NCBI GenBank assembly: GCA_963920765.1
Contig: OY987246.1
Span: forward strand, 14,318,868-14,382,867
From: Ulota crispa
Taxonomy: Eukaryota > Streptophyta > Bryopsida > Orthotrichales > Orthotrichaceae
DNA: 64,000 nucleotides
Direction: 5' to 3'
Shown in pieces: positions 10,892 through 23,146 of the stretch. The notes beneath the pieces are model-generated. The model worked only from the letters and a program-made list of their open reading frames with translations, made no database searches and was not told the origin of the DNA. The position numbers were made by a program, and so were the translations under genes. How positions within the stretch are numbered: position 1 is the stretch's first letter; every line of letters begins with the position of its first letter.

Positions 10892-11151
10892 TAAGATGTA
10901 ATGGATGAAAACTATAAAAACCAACATTATCAACACTTTATGCCAATGAAAATCTATTTCCAATGGATCAAGGGAATGAGACTGTTGTAGGAAGAAAAAA
11001 AAGCACTGAATCAAAAGGAAGTTTAATGTGTCAATCTTAAATCCTCATTACATTTATTTTGAATTCACTACTCATTATAAGATATATAAACTAGGAGTCA
11101 AGACCAACACACGCATGTATTAACAAAATTTTGAGCCCACATTAGATTCTC

Positions 11152-11405
11152 GGGGAATGCTATGTTGTGAGCAAGGATCTGTGAGCAGTGAGTTTAGATT
11201 TTTTTTTTTGGTTAAAATATTGAATTCAACTTATAATTGAGTGCATAGGGCACTATGATTATGTATTTTAAACTTCCACATCTTGGAAAACTTGTCATTT
11301 TTTGAGATTTTCATTACCTTTAAGCTCAAAATTAGTTCTTGCTCATAGAATTTTTAGCTCACCGCTCACGGCTCACCATTTTACGCTCACAAAATGGCAT
11401 TGTCC
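11152..11405. mobile_element. MITE-like element with GTGAGC-rich inverted ends
   Basis: The left end GGGGAATGCTATGTTGTGAG and its neighbouring GTGAGCAGTGAGTTTAG are mirrored, with mismatches, by the segment 11350-11405 (inverse reads GGACAATGCCATTTTGTGAG). The span is about 254 bp. I could not settle a target duplication, so the class (hAT or Mutator) is open. Confidence 0.5.
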
Positions 11406-13070
11406 GTATAATTTGGATTATTTGCAATAGCATGTGTAAATGTGTACAATATACTAATAATGAAATTTGGTGTTTTGGTGCTTATAATATTATTTATCCT
11501 ATCATTCAACTCACTCTTATCCTCATTTAGTTAAGAACTAGTGTTCATGTTGACAATTAGTGTGAATGTTAAATACCAGTTTAGTGCAAATTGAATTTGC
11601 CAACATAAAATGTCAGTGGGCTTCAAACATAGAATTTGGTCTACAAGTTTCTCACCTTACAAGTTCCCCATTCCCTAGTGAATTGTTTTCGTTCACTCCT
11701 ACACCAAAAGTTTGAAGCACTTGTGAATTTGCAGTTAGGATTTTGGGCACAAGTCGAGATCTCAATATGTGAGACAACAATGAGGATGATAGATTGTCAA
11801 GTTGAGAGAAGCGCGCCTTGGGAACATACATGGTGTCTCGCTGCAATCATGCATTGCTAATAAAAATCGTCTTTGGTCTTGATCTTCACTTTTCAAATTT
11901 TCAATCTTCATATCTTCATGTCTTCAAATCGTCGTGTTTTAATAAAAACAATGAAAAAAATCACAAATAACAAGTCTTAGAAAAGCTGCGACATTTTTTC
12001 TAGTGCTGCAGATGGTTTAAACATCCAAATGCTAAATGTAATAGCAATTTGAAAAGCTCTTTTAACCTTCTAACATCTTTGTAAATTTCAACTTAATCTA
12101 AGCTATTGTCCAAAAGTTATGCGGATTCAAAATAGAGGCTCTTCTTCCTCCTTACAAACTAAACACAGCCTCTATAAACCTCTATAACTGTTGTTCTACA
12201 AATCACCTATAGAAATGTGATATCAATTTAGAAAGATAATACTATTGGCTATAACTCCTAAAATTTTCACTTCAAAATAAAACTCTGATCAAAAGTGTTA
12301 GTCAATCAAAGTGTGGGTCTCAATTTATTAGAGAGCACCCAAACCTTCAACTCCTATGTACTATAATTTCTTCAAACGATTCCAAATAGAATGATTGAAA
12401 ATAATACAAAAAGCTATAACTACAAACTATCACTCCTAAAACTTTGTGATGAAAATTTCTTACTGTCCAAAAGTTGTAGCTCTTCAAAATTTTAGCATTC
12501 TCATAACAAAATGGCAGCCACCTCCAATCTTTCACACCTTCATAACTTTCTTCTTCAAGCTTCAAATCTCAAGTTTAAGGACTTTTTAGAGAGTTAAGAC
12601 TGAGATGAACACTTCCTTTTAAATTTTGTTGCAAATTGATAAATAGATTATAAGCTATGGTTTGTCAAAGTTTTAGCCTTTCTTCATAGTTGGACTTTTT
12701 GACTCTAAAATTCAAACACTCATAACTTTTGCATCAAAACTCCAAATTAAACTTGCAAATTCATTTTGGAAAGGTAATTACACAAAAAACAACTCTTTCA
12801 AATTTCATTTCAAAATCATGTATATACAAAAAATTCTCTCTCTTTAAAGTTTTACAATTTCTCCCCTCTTCTCCTTAACACTCATATACTAACTTCTAAC
12901 AACTAAGGTATCTTTCTTCTATAATTTTGACCCTATTTAGGGTAGGGAGGTGGGGCACATCAGCCCATGCTCTTCTCTATCCTAACCCACCATAGATATC
13001 AAACCATTTTTTTTTTACACCTTTGCCATTGATTTCTAAATCCTTAGTATTTTTTATTTAAACAAAAGCA
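11406..13070. other. AT-rich intergenic DNA, no gene recognised
   Basis: This stretch has many short direct repetitions of phrases such as AAAATTTCACTTC and ATAACTTTC, typical of decayed transposon sequence. No frame is protein-like, and I found no defined terminal repeats. Confidence 0.6.
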
Positions 13071-13184
13071 AAATATATGAGCCTTCCAAAACATCTAAAT
13101 AAACATATAAAAATGATTAAATTACAAAGTAAACACCACCGTAAAGTGGCCACGTGCTCTTGCGGGCATATAATAGCATCAAAC

Positions 13185-13475
13185 GCTTATCTTCAGTTGC
13201 GAAATTGTGGACTTGGTTGGCCGGAGAAGCGGTTGTTTTTGGCCACCCGCCGGTCCGAGTTTGAATCTCATTGGATTTGTCAAACAATGATGATGGCCCA
13301 CGGTTTGGCAGCTAGTGAGGTAGGAAATTGGCTCAGCCAACCCGCTACCTACCCCCTTGAGCTGTGCATATGACAAGACGACGCAGTGCACTGGAATCTC
13401 TAGCCGCTGCGCTGTCACCAAACCGTGGTCCTTACCACGACCACCTCTTTTGCCACAACTGCTGATTTATTGAAA
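13185..13475 (+). mobile_element. Possible tRNA-derived SINE
   Basis: A GC-richer island in AT-rich DNA. The segment GAGTTTGAATCTC near 13257 resembles a polymerase III B box, and TGGTTGGCCGG about 45 bp upstream is a poor A box. The 3' part contains the pair GGTTTGGCAGCTAG and ACCAAACCGTGG. No poly-A tail or target duplication was established. Confidence 0.3.
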
Positions 13476-13679
13476 TCAATACAAACATAAATAAATAATA
13501 AATATCTACAACATGGAAAGATTTCTATCAGGACAACGCGCAAAAGTAAGTTTCTAAAGTTCACTCCTTACGTGAATCATGTTATGAATGAATTTCAGAG
13601 ATGAATCACCTTGCTGTGTACTAGACAATTCACAGAGATGAATTGCAACGTGAGTCACTTGAAAAAGTTTATGTATGAA

Positions 13680-13835
13680 GCCTCTATTAGTGTAGTTATT
13701 GAGAAAGAAAAAAAAGCAAGGGATAAAGGCAAGCATAAAAGGCAAGTAAAAAAGACGAGAAAAAAAGGCAAGCAAAAAGTCTAGAGAAAAAGGCAAACAA
13801 AAAAGGATTGAGAAAATGGCAAGCAAAAAGCTTAC
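13680..13835 (+). repeat. Purine-rich minisatellite, block 1
   Basis: Irregular repetition of units like AAAAAAGGCAAGCA and GAGAAAAAGGCAAG on the plus strand, almost free of pyrimidines. Related to the longer block at 14138-14390. Confidence 0.75.
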
Positions 13836-14137
13836 ACTAAATATTGTATTTAGGTTGTTTTGACAATTAGATTGCCTTACCTTGGAAAATTACCTCATGA
13901 CTCATCACTTGGACACTTATAGGTGCATGTAACTCTCTAAAAACTTGAAATTCACACCGTTTACAACTTGGAAGCTGTTATTTTTTTGGTCTAAAGCTTT
14001 GTTATTGTTGCTAGACATTTTAAAAGTTGTTTATTGCTGTAATTACTGATGAAGATCACTGTAGCAATAGAAAACATTTAAACAATATAAAATTTCAAGA
14101 AATTAGTCGGAGGCAACCTAAATGCAATATTCAGTGT

Positions 14138-14390
14138 AGAAAAAGGCGAGCAAAAAAGCTTAGAGGAAAAGGCGACACAAAAAAGCGACAAAAAAAGGCA
14201 ACAGAAAAAGGTGAGGGAGAAAGGCGACAGAAAAAGGTGAGGGAGAAAGGTGAGATAAAAAGGGGAGCAAAAAAGCTTAGAGGAAAAGGCAACAAAAAAA
14301 GGCGAAGGAGAAAGGCGACAGAAAAAGGCGAGGGAGAAAGGCGACAAAAAAAGGAGAGGGAGAAAGGTGAGAGAGAAAGGTGAGGACATG
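14138..14390 (+). repeat. Purine-rich minisatellite, block 2
   Basis: About 250 bp built from units such as AAAAAGGCGAGGGAGAAAGG and GCGACAGAAAAAGG, giving a long purine strand. The apparent frames on both strands (Lys/Arg/Glu-rich or Ser/Phe/Leu-rich) are products of the repeat and not genes. Such tracts can form triplex DNA. Confidence 0.8.
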
Positions 14391-14689
14391 TGTTTTTTTT
14401 TTGGGTAGTTTAAGGCCCAAATGCCTCAAAAAAAAAGGCTAGCTTCAAGCCTATAGAAAAAAAAAGGGTGAATTTTTTTCAAAAAATGCCAGATTGTAAT
14501 AATGAAAATCGCATTGTAGCCTAGGCTTTCATAAAACTCTTATCAAATTGAAAATTGATGCCATCATTTTTAAAATTATTTGAGCATTTTAAATTTTTTG
14601 AGGTGTTGTCTAATCCAATTCAATACAATATTTAAGTAATGGCAATGGTTATAATGATGTTTTCAAAAAATGATCAATGAATAGTTTTT

Positions 14690-16798
14690 ACCTACAAAAA
14701 GAATCCCATACTGCTCCAAAAATTCATGAGTTGGGGCCACCTCCAAAATAGGGACGGAGCCAGCAAGCTACAAACTATTTTCAAAAAATGCCACCCAAGC
14801 ATCGCTGAGAAAACTAAAAAAAAAAAACCCTGGTGAGGACAGAAGGCAGCTCTGTCTGAGGTGGCAGGGCACATTGCGGGCACAGTGCGGACAAGAGCAG
14901 GCATGTGCCCAGGAATGGCGGAGAGGGCGGACGCGTATGGCGAACCTTTGCATTCCCACGGAATCGTCGAAGCCGCCACACGACCACGGCGTCCATCCAT
15001 GCCACTGGAGTTTGCGAGCTCATGCAACTCAAAGCTTTCTGTGCCGAGTAAGCAACCAGCCATGGTGAGTGCTTACCAAACCTGAACAACCGAGAGCTCT
15101 TTTGTGAAAAAGGCAACTCAAGTACAACGCATCAGGACACTAATTGCATAATTTAGACCGTTAGACGGAGAAATTTGAGTGAAAGTGGCTTTGCGTGAGG
15201 TAAAATTGCCTCATTGGAAGCGAAATGTTAATGCTACACTGAAGAAGACGGGTGATAGCAGAACCTGACAAGACAAGCGTAATTTACCTCACCTTTTTCT
15301 GCAAATTTGGAGGTCGCGGGATGCGTGTCAACAGGGTTTTATCCATGCGGGATATTGGTTGCGTCTCGGCAAGTGGATCCTCGCCAAAAGCACCCCCCCT
15401 GCTCTCCGATCAAGTCACGATCGCCGGCGGGCTACGTTGCGAGATCCTCATAAGTTAGCGTAATCCACACTGTAACTTAATAGTAGTTGCAAGGAGCTCC
15501 CACACTTGCGCTGCTCTTTTTTCTTGCTGGCAGGCTTTCTCAATTTGCACGTCCACTTGCACAGCTGCCACATCCAATTTGCACTCTACTGAGAGTATTA
15601 CACATCATTCCCAATCCCTCTGTGGTGTATTGCAGCATTTTGGGAAAGCAGGCGAGCTATGAAATCACTGTTCTTGATCGTCCTTTGATTACCTGCAATT
15701 CTACTTGCTGCATCAGTAGCTTTGAAAATTGAGATCCACGGCGTGCGAGACAGTTTGAGGGAGGAATCGATGCATTTTGATCTCGGAGTGCTCCGACAGT
15801 TTTGCTTTCCACAACTCAGGTCCCTGTTCTTGGAGGTACGACTGTTCGCCTGCTTTGTTGACAGGAGCTTTTAGTAGGGTTTCTACGGTGCCTGCGTGCT
15901 TATTGCATTGAGATTCGTCTGTACATGAGACTTCGATGATTGATTGCTTGATTGCTCTTTTCCTGCTTCCAGGAGAAGCAATTGTTTAGTAGATGCCGAG
16001 ATGATTTAGTCTGCGGTGTTCGTCCAATGATCTTTGAATTTTGCCCGTTTGGAGCGAGATGTGCTGTAAGTGCAGAGAGCGTCATCCATGCACCCGCTCT
16101 GTTGACAGTCTGGTGGTGCAGTGGATCGGAATTGGTCGTCCATGTGATGTCACTCCACCAGAGTGCTAGCAGTGTGGGGGTGAGTAGAGGTTTAGGCCTG
16201 GACCACCAACAATGTAATGGTGTTGCAGATCAGCTGCATGCACAATCTCCCGAACTCGCTAGGACATCATCTAATCCCAAATACATATAGATTTTTTCTC
16301 ACGTTTGTCCTTTGGAGCTACGAGCCATGAGTAGGTCGAGGTTCGTTTTGCAACAGTTGACACGCATATGGCATATGTTTAGATCAATAGGACTAAGAAA
16401 CAGAATCTCAATAGAGCCCATATTCGGGGTGTTGGCAACTAAAGCACTGGATATGGAGAGCACGGTTTTACAAGTCTCATAACCTTGTCCTGGTCTTCTT
16501 CTTGAACAGTTGATTCAATCGAGATTCAACAATTGAGCTTGTGTCTGGTAATGAAAAGTACAGCCACAACATTCTTGCCCTTTCTGTGCTTCAACGTGTT
16601 AGATCTCGGAACAAAGCCCTACTTTCACGTTGCTTACTCCACTTGTGAGGTCGTGCTCTGTTTGTCAGGAAACCCTCAATAATCCGAACGTTATCATATG
16701 GTTTTGGTTTCTAATGGAGTGAATGTTTTCTTATGCAGGAATGCTCTAGTAACTAGGGCTGGACTGTAACAATCCCCTCTCTGATCTTACAAAAAAAG
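14690..16798 (+). other. Region upstream of BBD, possible promoter and leader
   Basis: About 2.1 kb with higher GC than the DNA to its left. It contains no frame I can support as a protein on either strand. Its position directly before the BBD start codon suggests promoter plus untranslated leader, perhaps with a leader intron. I could not identify a start site or TATA box with confidence. Confidence 0.4.
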
Positions 16799-18426
16799 AT
16801 GGCAACGACCGTGGTAGCCATGAGCATGTTGCCTACGACAAGCTTCCACCATAGAAACCACATGGCATTGACCTCTGTCACACATAACCGCGCACTCTTA
16901 CGAACCACAACATTCGGCGGCCCATCCACGCGCTTTTCGCCATACCCTGGCACCATGAAAGCAGCCACGTCCACAAAGCTGAACTCCAGCAGGTCGTTCA
17001 ACAACGAAAGCATGGCCGAGAATTTCAGCGAGAACGACGAAGACTACGCCGACTGTCACATCGTGGAAGCTCGGGAGGTTCGGAGCGGTCCCGATGGCTG
17101 CATCATCAAGATGCGGGACGGGAAGGTGCTCAGATGCGCGCACAACAACACCAAATCTGGAGCAGTGAACCCGGTGTATGATTCACAGCCAGCAATCGTT
17201 TTGCAACTCAACGATGGCTCCAACTTGCTTCTCCCCATCGTCGTGCTCGAATTGCCGAGTACGATGCTGTTGGAGGCTGTGAGAAATGTCCACATTGCTC
17301 GCCCTACTGTGTACCAAGTCATGAGCAAGATGCTGGAAGTCTCGGGATATCGTGTGAAGCTTGTTCGTGTGACGAAGAGAGTGAATGAGACTTACTTTGG
17401 CAGAGCTTATCTTGTCAAAGATGGCGATGGCAGTGCGCCTATGGTTAACCTTGACATCCGCCCCTCGGACGCAATCAACCTCGCTGTGCGGTGCAACATT
17501 CCCATCCAGGTTCGTACACCGTTCATTTCCTTCGTTACGGCATTTTTTGAATTCCTTTGGCAGAATGCATTGCTAATGGTATTGCAGCCTAGGTTTAGGG
17601 TTAACAAGAATCTTCTCGTTCTCTGGTTTCTAATTTACTACTTCCTCTGTCTCTGTAAAAGTATCCAAAAAGCTTCCTTGCAAAGGATTAACTGTGATTT
17701 TAGACGTTGTGCTAGTGACACATGCATTCTAGAATCAATGTACCATCTGCCAAATGTATGCAAAAATCTCCAGCTTTGATGTCCCAAATTCCATGCAAAA
17801 AGTACCATATTTTTGCATGTTGCCAGCTCCTCATTATTGATGATTTCATGATTAGTAGCAACAAAGGTGTTTCATATGGGCAAGGCCAAGCTTGCAAGGA
17901 GAGGAATGGCTCTCTAATCGCTTAACTTGCTCCCACCCATGAGATCATTGAACATGGCAAACACTTTCTCAGCGTTTGAAACCAACAAAAGGGAGCTTTT
18001 TAGTGGTACAAGAAATGTGACTAATTTGGAGTTCTTTAGAGGGACAGAGGGAGCAACAATTTGAACGGCTCAAACGTTGTGTAGCCTATTTATGTGTACT
18101 TAACAATACATCTGTTCTCACATTGTCATATGCTCCACCCGGCGTTCCTTTTGCAGGTGAGTAAGGAGCTGGCAATCAAAGACGGCGTCCGCATCGTCAA
18201 TAACCCTACAAAGCTCCCCTCGAGCATCACCATCAAAGGGCAAGTGGTCATGGACATGGACACGCCACTTTCCGGAGATTGCGATGACGCGCAAGAGTTC
18301 ATCATTCTTCGAAACATGCACATTGCAGCTGTGGAGGAGAGGTTCATCGACGCAGCCAAGCTACGCAATGAGCTCTCGCAGTTCAGGAATACTCTGAACT
18401 CATCATCGCAACAGACGCAGACCTAA
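16799..18426 (+). CDS. BBD: Bifunctional nuclease of the plant BBD/wound-responsive family
   Basis: BBD proteins are reported to have RNase and DNase activity and are linked to stress and abscisic acid responses. Exons 16799-17509 and 18157-18426 encode 326 residues, close to the Arabidopsis BBD1 length (about 325). The join is phase 0, CAG|gttcgt to gcag|GTGAGT. Residues 1 to about 65 are Ser/Thr-rich and lack the family domain. The bifunctional nuclease (DUF151) domain follows, with AREVRSGPDGCIIKMRDG, LPIVVLELPSTMLLEA, GRAYLV and the typical DIRPSDAINLAVRCNIPI. The C-terminal exon carries a UVR-like helix (IAAVEERFIDAAKLRNEL). The 647 bp intron contains a 413 bp Stowaway-like MITE. Catalytic behaviour and localisation are inferred from the family. 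Confidence 0.93.
17641..18053. mobile_element. Stowaway-like MITE inside the BBD intron
   Basis: The ends CTTCCTCTGTCTCTG and the inverse of CTCCCTCTGTCCCTC match the Stowaway terminus. TA precedes the left end, while the right flank reads CA, so the target duplication has decayed. Internal sequence is shared with the copies at 42689-43269 (same orientation) and 62138-62567 (opposite). It leaves the splice sites untouched. Confidence 0.85.
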
Positions 18427-20380
18427 ACTGAAAACTCCTCACTTAATAACCGTTCATCTCGTCATTTGTAGAAGCTTGTATGCATTGTCTCTAGCGACCA
18501 AATCAATCAGACAGAATAGTCAACATTCAAAAAGAAAGAATTTCTCTATGGCGCGGCAATCGAAGGCCATCCATGTACAAAGTAGGGGAGTTCGTCTTCA
18601 TCATCAAGCAAAGGTCGGCATACATATCAGACAACCTCGTCTTCTCCAAGGACGTCAAACTTTGTGCTCAGATCTGCACTCAACTCGCCCTAAACCGTCC
18701 ATTTTGAGATTGCAGGTGTACGTATACTACATAGAAAAGATCCAGGGCGATTATCAGACCAAGGAGCTGATGCGCATTCACAAAAAAACGATGCCAGTAG
18801 TTAGCCATAGTGATATTATACATTGTCTTGGCTAGTACCTATCCTAGGGATTTGTAGATCGCGAGGGGATCATGATCGAAATATGTTAATTTGTCGAAAT
18901 TTTTACACAATTCTTCCTCTAGGGAGTTCTGATCGTTAATTGGAGTCTCAAGATTGGGATACAATCACAATCACATTATTTGTATAAGAGTGACTTTCTG
19001 CCTGTGAAGTAACTGACTGCGTTGCTATCTCGATGCGGTAGAACAAACTTGTGCGTAAATTTTCACTGTGGCTGTTCAGCTCGAGCCAAAGAGGTAGGAC
19101 GCTTTGGGAGTGCCGCGCTTTCATCTACATCACTGCTACAATGAGAGGTCGAATATTCTAGATTCTGATTGTTGGACGTCGTTTTTGGTAAGTATGCATT
19201 TTGTTTTGTCGCATTCTCAATTTGCACATCCTGTGTTGTTAAGGTGTGATTGCAAATGTAGAAAAAACACTCGACTGGACACAGAGATAGAATGTATCGA
19301 ACGCTGTTCTTCGTAACTATGATAATATGATTCATCGAGCGTACAGTAATATGGAATGGCCAACATTCACCTCCAAAATTTAGGAAAACAAGATCCAGTG
19401 ACATACAGAGCTGACAAGAGCTAACAGTTTTAGCGGGAAGATTCAAACGAGGAGAAGGCTTTAACATAATAACCTATACAGAGGCAGGTGCTGAAGTGCC
19501 TCAGAGTCAGATCGCTTGTTGCCAGTTAGGACGAGATTGTTGATTGGTTTGGGTATGTTCACACTTGGTCTTAAGAGGGGTAGTAGCAAAGGAAAATTAG
19601 ATGCATTTGGACACACCTTTAAATTACATTCATATTGCTAATATCCCTCCTTACATCAAGTGTGAACGTACTTTGCAATGTTTATTTTGACTTTTTTTTG
19701 CAATAATTGCAAGGAGAGAGGAGTTTGAAAGAGTCGTCCATGCTTGCTACAATTGTATGACTTCAGAGCTAGCCACACGCTATTCTTCGCTTCAACTTCT
19801 GTTACGGCAATCGTGTCCTAAATCGAGAGTTCAAATCTTTTTGAAAAGAACTTTGTGGAGATAGGGTAGGTGAGAATTGGAAACCCCTTTTGAACATGAC
19901 AAGGGCTTTTGGCACACTAATTCTGCTGTGTTTGGTTGGTGTGTATGCTACTGGTGTTTTTATTATTATTTTCTTTGATTTTATCAGTCATTGCGTGTTT
20001 GAATCCATGGTTTCAAAATAAAAAGACGTAATGTAGTCCCTCTTTGTAAATTTTAATATGTAATACAAGTATATCAAAACTGAACTACTTAAAAGAGAGC
20101 TATATAGGTAATTCTAGATGGTTGATCCACTACCAATCTACTACAGATAAAGACTGAATGAATGTAATAAATGAGCTATGACTAAAATGTCTAATCTAGC
20201 ATTGTGGTTTTTATAATTTTTGTAGCTATGTACAATCTTGGTGATAGTTTTGCTAAACTTAGCCACATATGTGGACATTGGTGCAGTGTGGTCATTGCTT
20301 CAAAGTCTTGCACCCTTTGTAAAGAATTAAAAGTTGTGGCAAGAATTTCATGATTGTAAGGTAAAATTTGCAATTGCAAT
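18427..20380. other. BBD 3' flank and intergenic DNA
   Basis: No further gene is supported. The 3' untranslated region of BBD presumably occupies the first few hundred bases. A small 44-codon frame starting at the ATG near 18571 is not similar to anything I recognise. Confidence 0.5.
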
Positions 20381-20389
20381 AAGGAAAGA

Positions 20390-20700
20390 GGCTCAAATAC
20401 AATTTGGCTCTAAAAACATACATCAACTTAGAGGTGCATATTGGATTCACAAAAATACATATTGCATTATTAAAGGTACCAACTATGAACCTTTTAGAGT
20501 GTGGATGCTTTTAGAGCCATCACCATTTCAATTTCAAAAGTTCATGAATTATCCCACAAGAGTACAAAAAATATGAGACAACTTGTATTGAATCCTAATT
20601 CTATTTATCTTTTGATGAAAATCTATGGAAAGAATAATTCAAGGAGTCTAAGGGCTAACTTCCACGGGAAATCAAAATCAACTACAATGATTAGTGTTTT
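20390..20700. repeat. Diverged relative of the 4.9-5.6 kb foldback arm
   Basis: Shares the order of landmarks TTTTAGAGCCAT, CAAAAAATATGA and GACAACTTG with 5060-5200, at low identity. Only one arm is recognisable. No termini are visible. Confidence 0.5.
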
Positions 20701-20872
20701 TCAACTTTCAAAACAAAAACCTCCAATATTGTTGTGCTTTTTGCTAAAAACTTGCCAAAACATCATTTTTCAACACACTTCCATGTATGGTTTTGTTATT
20801 TGTTTGTAGTTTCCTTTGTTTCTCAATTCCAATCATCCATGGAGGTTGGCCCTATCTCCCAAAAAGTGCAAA

Positions 20873-20955
20873 TTAGCTAGTAAAGGATTGGGTTTAAGGA
20901 CCTCCTATCAGAGGCTCAATTTGGTTATGTGCTGGTAACCTAGTTCAAATCCTTA
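20873..20955 (+). mobile_element. Possible SINE head (polymerase III boxes)
   Basis: TTAGCTAGTAAAGG near 20873 resembles an A box, and AGTTCAAATCC near 20942 a B box, with tRNA-like spacing. The DNA right after it is occupied by the Harbinger-like MITE. The remaining body may be the segment from 21268 on. No target duplication was found. Confidence 0.35.
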
Positions 20956-21264
20956 GGCCTAGTTTAGATTAGCAACTTAACAAATTACAAAAAGTGGCAC
21001 CCTACCCAGTCTTTCATCTTGAGCACTTCCCCGTCATCCAAGAATATTGGAGAAGAGAGTTGCTACAAAGTAAGAGTGTTCATCTATCAAACAAAGCCAC
21101 CCTCTTAACAAGCGCCAAAACTTCACTAATTTGCCCGTTGACGTAGCTATATTGGTTGGTGACGTAGCAAATTGAAGTACTGGACAAACCTTAAATTTGA
21201 ACACTTCATTAATGAGTTTTGAAGTTTGAGATAATTTTGTCCAGTTGCTAGTCTGAACCGGGCC
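20956..21264. mobile_element. 309 bp Harbinger/Tourist-like MITE
   Basis: Ends GGCCTAGTTTAGATTAGCAA and the inverse of GGCCCGGTTCAGACTAGCAA are near-perfect inverted repeats. TTA flanks both sides (20953-20955 and 21265-21267), the classic PIF/Harbinger target. A sister copy is at 63518-63837. It is non-coding. Confidence 0.88.
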
Positions 21265-21299
21265 TTAAGCATTCAGCCACAGCCATAGACTCAACAATC

Positions 21300-21712
21300 T
21301 AAGGTAGACACACCCATTCCCGATCCCTCCCCAATCTTGCACCCTAGATTTGAGGCTTTCACCACACATTGTTGAACCCATAGTGGAGCAGTGAATGTCA
21401 CTTGCACAAGCAAATTCTGTGACATATCAGTAGTTGAGTTTTGCTATGAGGTAGTTGGGATTGGGACCCTCCACTGCCACTATGAGAACATAACCAAGTA
21501 GTTTCAAGGTTAGTCTAGAGTCGCTAATAATAAGGATCCTATGAACTGCAATTTTGCACTTTAATACAAAATAATCTACAATATTATTTTCCACAAAAAT
21601 TACATTCCATTGAAAGGCTAACCTTACGGTTTTTTTTCCAAAATTTTCCGAAACCTGGAGGTACCCCAAACCCTTAAACAGTCGGGAATGGGTATGTCTA
21701 CCTTAGCTCCCA
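21300..21712. repeat. Short inverted repeat pair around 21.3 and 21.7 kb
   Basis: TAAGGTAGACACACCCATTC (21300) is mirrored at about 21685-21709 with one or two mismatches. The intervening 350 bp are unremarkable. They may be the ends of another small element or of the SINE-like unit just upstream. Confidence 0.5.
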
Positions 21713-22156
21713 TGACCATGAGTCCCCATCAACGGTAGCGCCGTCGAGGTTGTCGCCGTCGCGCGCATCGTCGCCGTCGATACCTCCGTCGCCATCATCG
21801 TGACGGTAACAGAGATCGTCGTTCTCAGTTTCGTCGCCGGATTCAGTCCGAAACTGACACTTCACTTCTCTTCCCAACCCTCTCGATCGAGTCCATTGCT
21901 GACTCTGCTTGTCGACGTTCTTCGCAGTATTTGAACCTCTTCTTCCACCGATCATGAAGTGCGGTATTTCACGTCCAGCTCTTGCGATTGTATTCTTTCC
22001 CCCTTTGTCATCGATATTTAGTAAACCGCGCTTTTCTTGTGAACCTTGCAAGGACTTATTGAGAGCTGCATTGTGCTCGCACAGCATTGCAAGTGGAGTT
22101 TTCTCCCTCGTCGTTCATTAGTTCTTTTTTTCTGTAGTGCTTCTTCAATCGAGGAT

Positions 22157-23146
22157 ATGGCAGCTTTAGCAACGGGAGCCATAGCCGTACCAAGCTGTGG
22201 AATCGACTCGAGGTTTGCATTGCTGATTTCAAATATCAAGCCTTCATCGTCGAAACTGGCTTTCAAGAAGAGCATTCGAACCAGGACACTTCGTGTGAGA
22301 ACAACTACAGTCGCAGCCTCTCACCAGGCGAGTCATCCGTCGTCTACATTCCTATTTCTTTCATACATCTGTATTGTCAATCTATATCATCTATTTTGCG
22401 CGAAACGAATAGGTATTGGTACATTATTTATCGTCTTGAAGCTCTTATTCGATCCTTACAGAAGTTAAGCGCGGCCCTTGTCATAGACATTGCCGTTTTG
22501 GAATATTGCGTTGAAGAAATAGAGCATTTGATGCTTTATTTGTTGAATTTCTCCATGAAGCTGGTTTTAACCTTTTTGTTCACCTGCGTTATCTGCTACA
22601 TCTCTGCTGTTTTGCTCCACTAAATCCAGAAAAAAACGGCGCTGCCGACAGTGCATTATTTATCCTGGTAAAATCCTTCTTTGAGTTTGGAGGAGTTTAT
22701 CACGGACTTTGTCATAAGCAATGCCGCTTTGGAAAATCGTGTTAAAGAATAAAAGCTTTTGAAGTTATACATGTAAAATTTCACCATGTGTAGATGTAAG
22801 GCTTCGTTTGACCTTTTAGTTAGTATTTTGTGGATTGGCTGATCGGGTATGTTGATCAACTTTGCAGGTGACATTGGTCACTCCCGAGGGTGATAAGGTG
22901 GTGCACGTCTCCGAAGATGAATGCATTTTGGATGCAGCTGAAAAGCAAGGCATAGATTTGCCTCACATCTGTAAGTCGGGGGCTTGCTCCTCTTGTGTCG
23001 GACTTCTGAAGTCCGGAACATTGAACCAGGAAAATCAGAATTTCCTTAATGAAGCACAACTAGAAGCAGGATTCGTTCTCCTGTGCACCGCGTACCCGAT
23101 GTCAGATTGCGTCATTCAAACTCATCAAGAAGAGCAATTTTATTGA
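22157..23146 (+). CDS. Plant-type [2Fe-2S] ferredoxin, plastid precursor, two exons
   Basis: Ferredoxin accepts electrons from photosystem I or NADPH via FNR and passes them to stromal enzymes. Exons 22157-22327 and 22868-23146 give 149 residues. The first exon encodes a Ser/Ala/Arg/Thr-rich transit peptide with TVAAS near its end. The second starts VTLVTPEGD and carries the cluster ligands in CKSGACSSC, with the fourth Cys in FVLLCTAYP, then a usual C terminus (SDCVIQTH, EEQFY). The length fits the family. The intron as drawn uses a GC donor (CAG|gcgagt). A canonical alternative donor 24 bases upstream (CGT|gtgaga) also keeps the frame and would remove eight residues before the mature domain. 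The sequence resembles root-type or leaf-type ferredoxin and not the FdC forms, but I cannot assign the isoform. Confidence 0.93.

Noticed and set aside
14027-14383. 118-residue Lys/Arg/Glu-rich frame
   Set aside because: It lies across the purine minisatellite, and the peptide repeats with the DNA unit. The opposite strand is open as well for the same reason.
14692-15063. Overlapping open frames on both strands near 14.7-15.1 kb
   Set aside because: Several frames are open at once in a GC-richer stretch. None resembles a protein family, and this looks like upstream DNA of BBD.
18476-18835. 119-residue frame after BBD
   Set aside because: It overlaps a differently framed 44-codon frame and fits the 3' flank of BBD. 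Neither looks like a known protein.
21698-22087. 129-residue minus-strand frame rich in Asp and Gly
   Set aside because: It arises from GTCGCCGTC-type repeats in the likely promoter or leader of ferredoxin and has no family resemblance.
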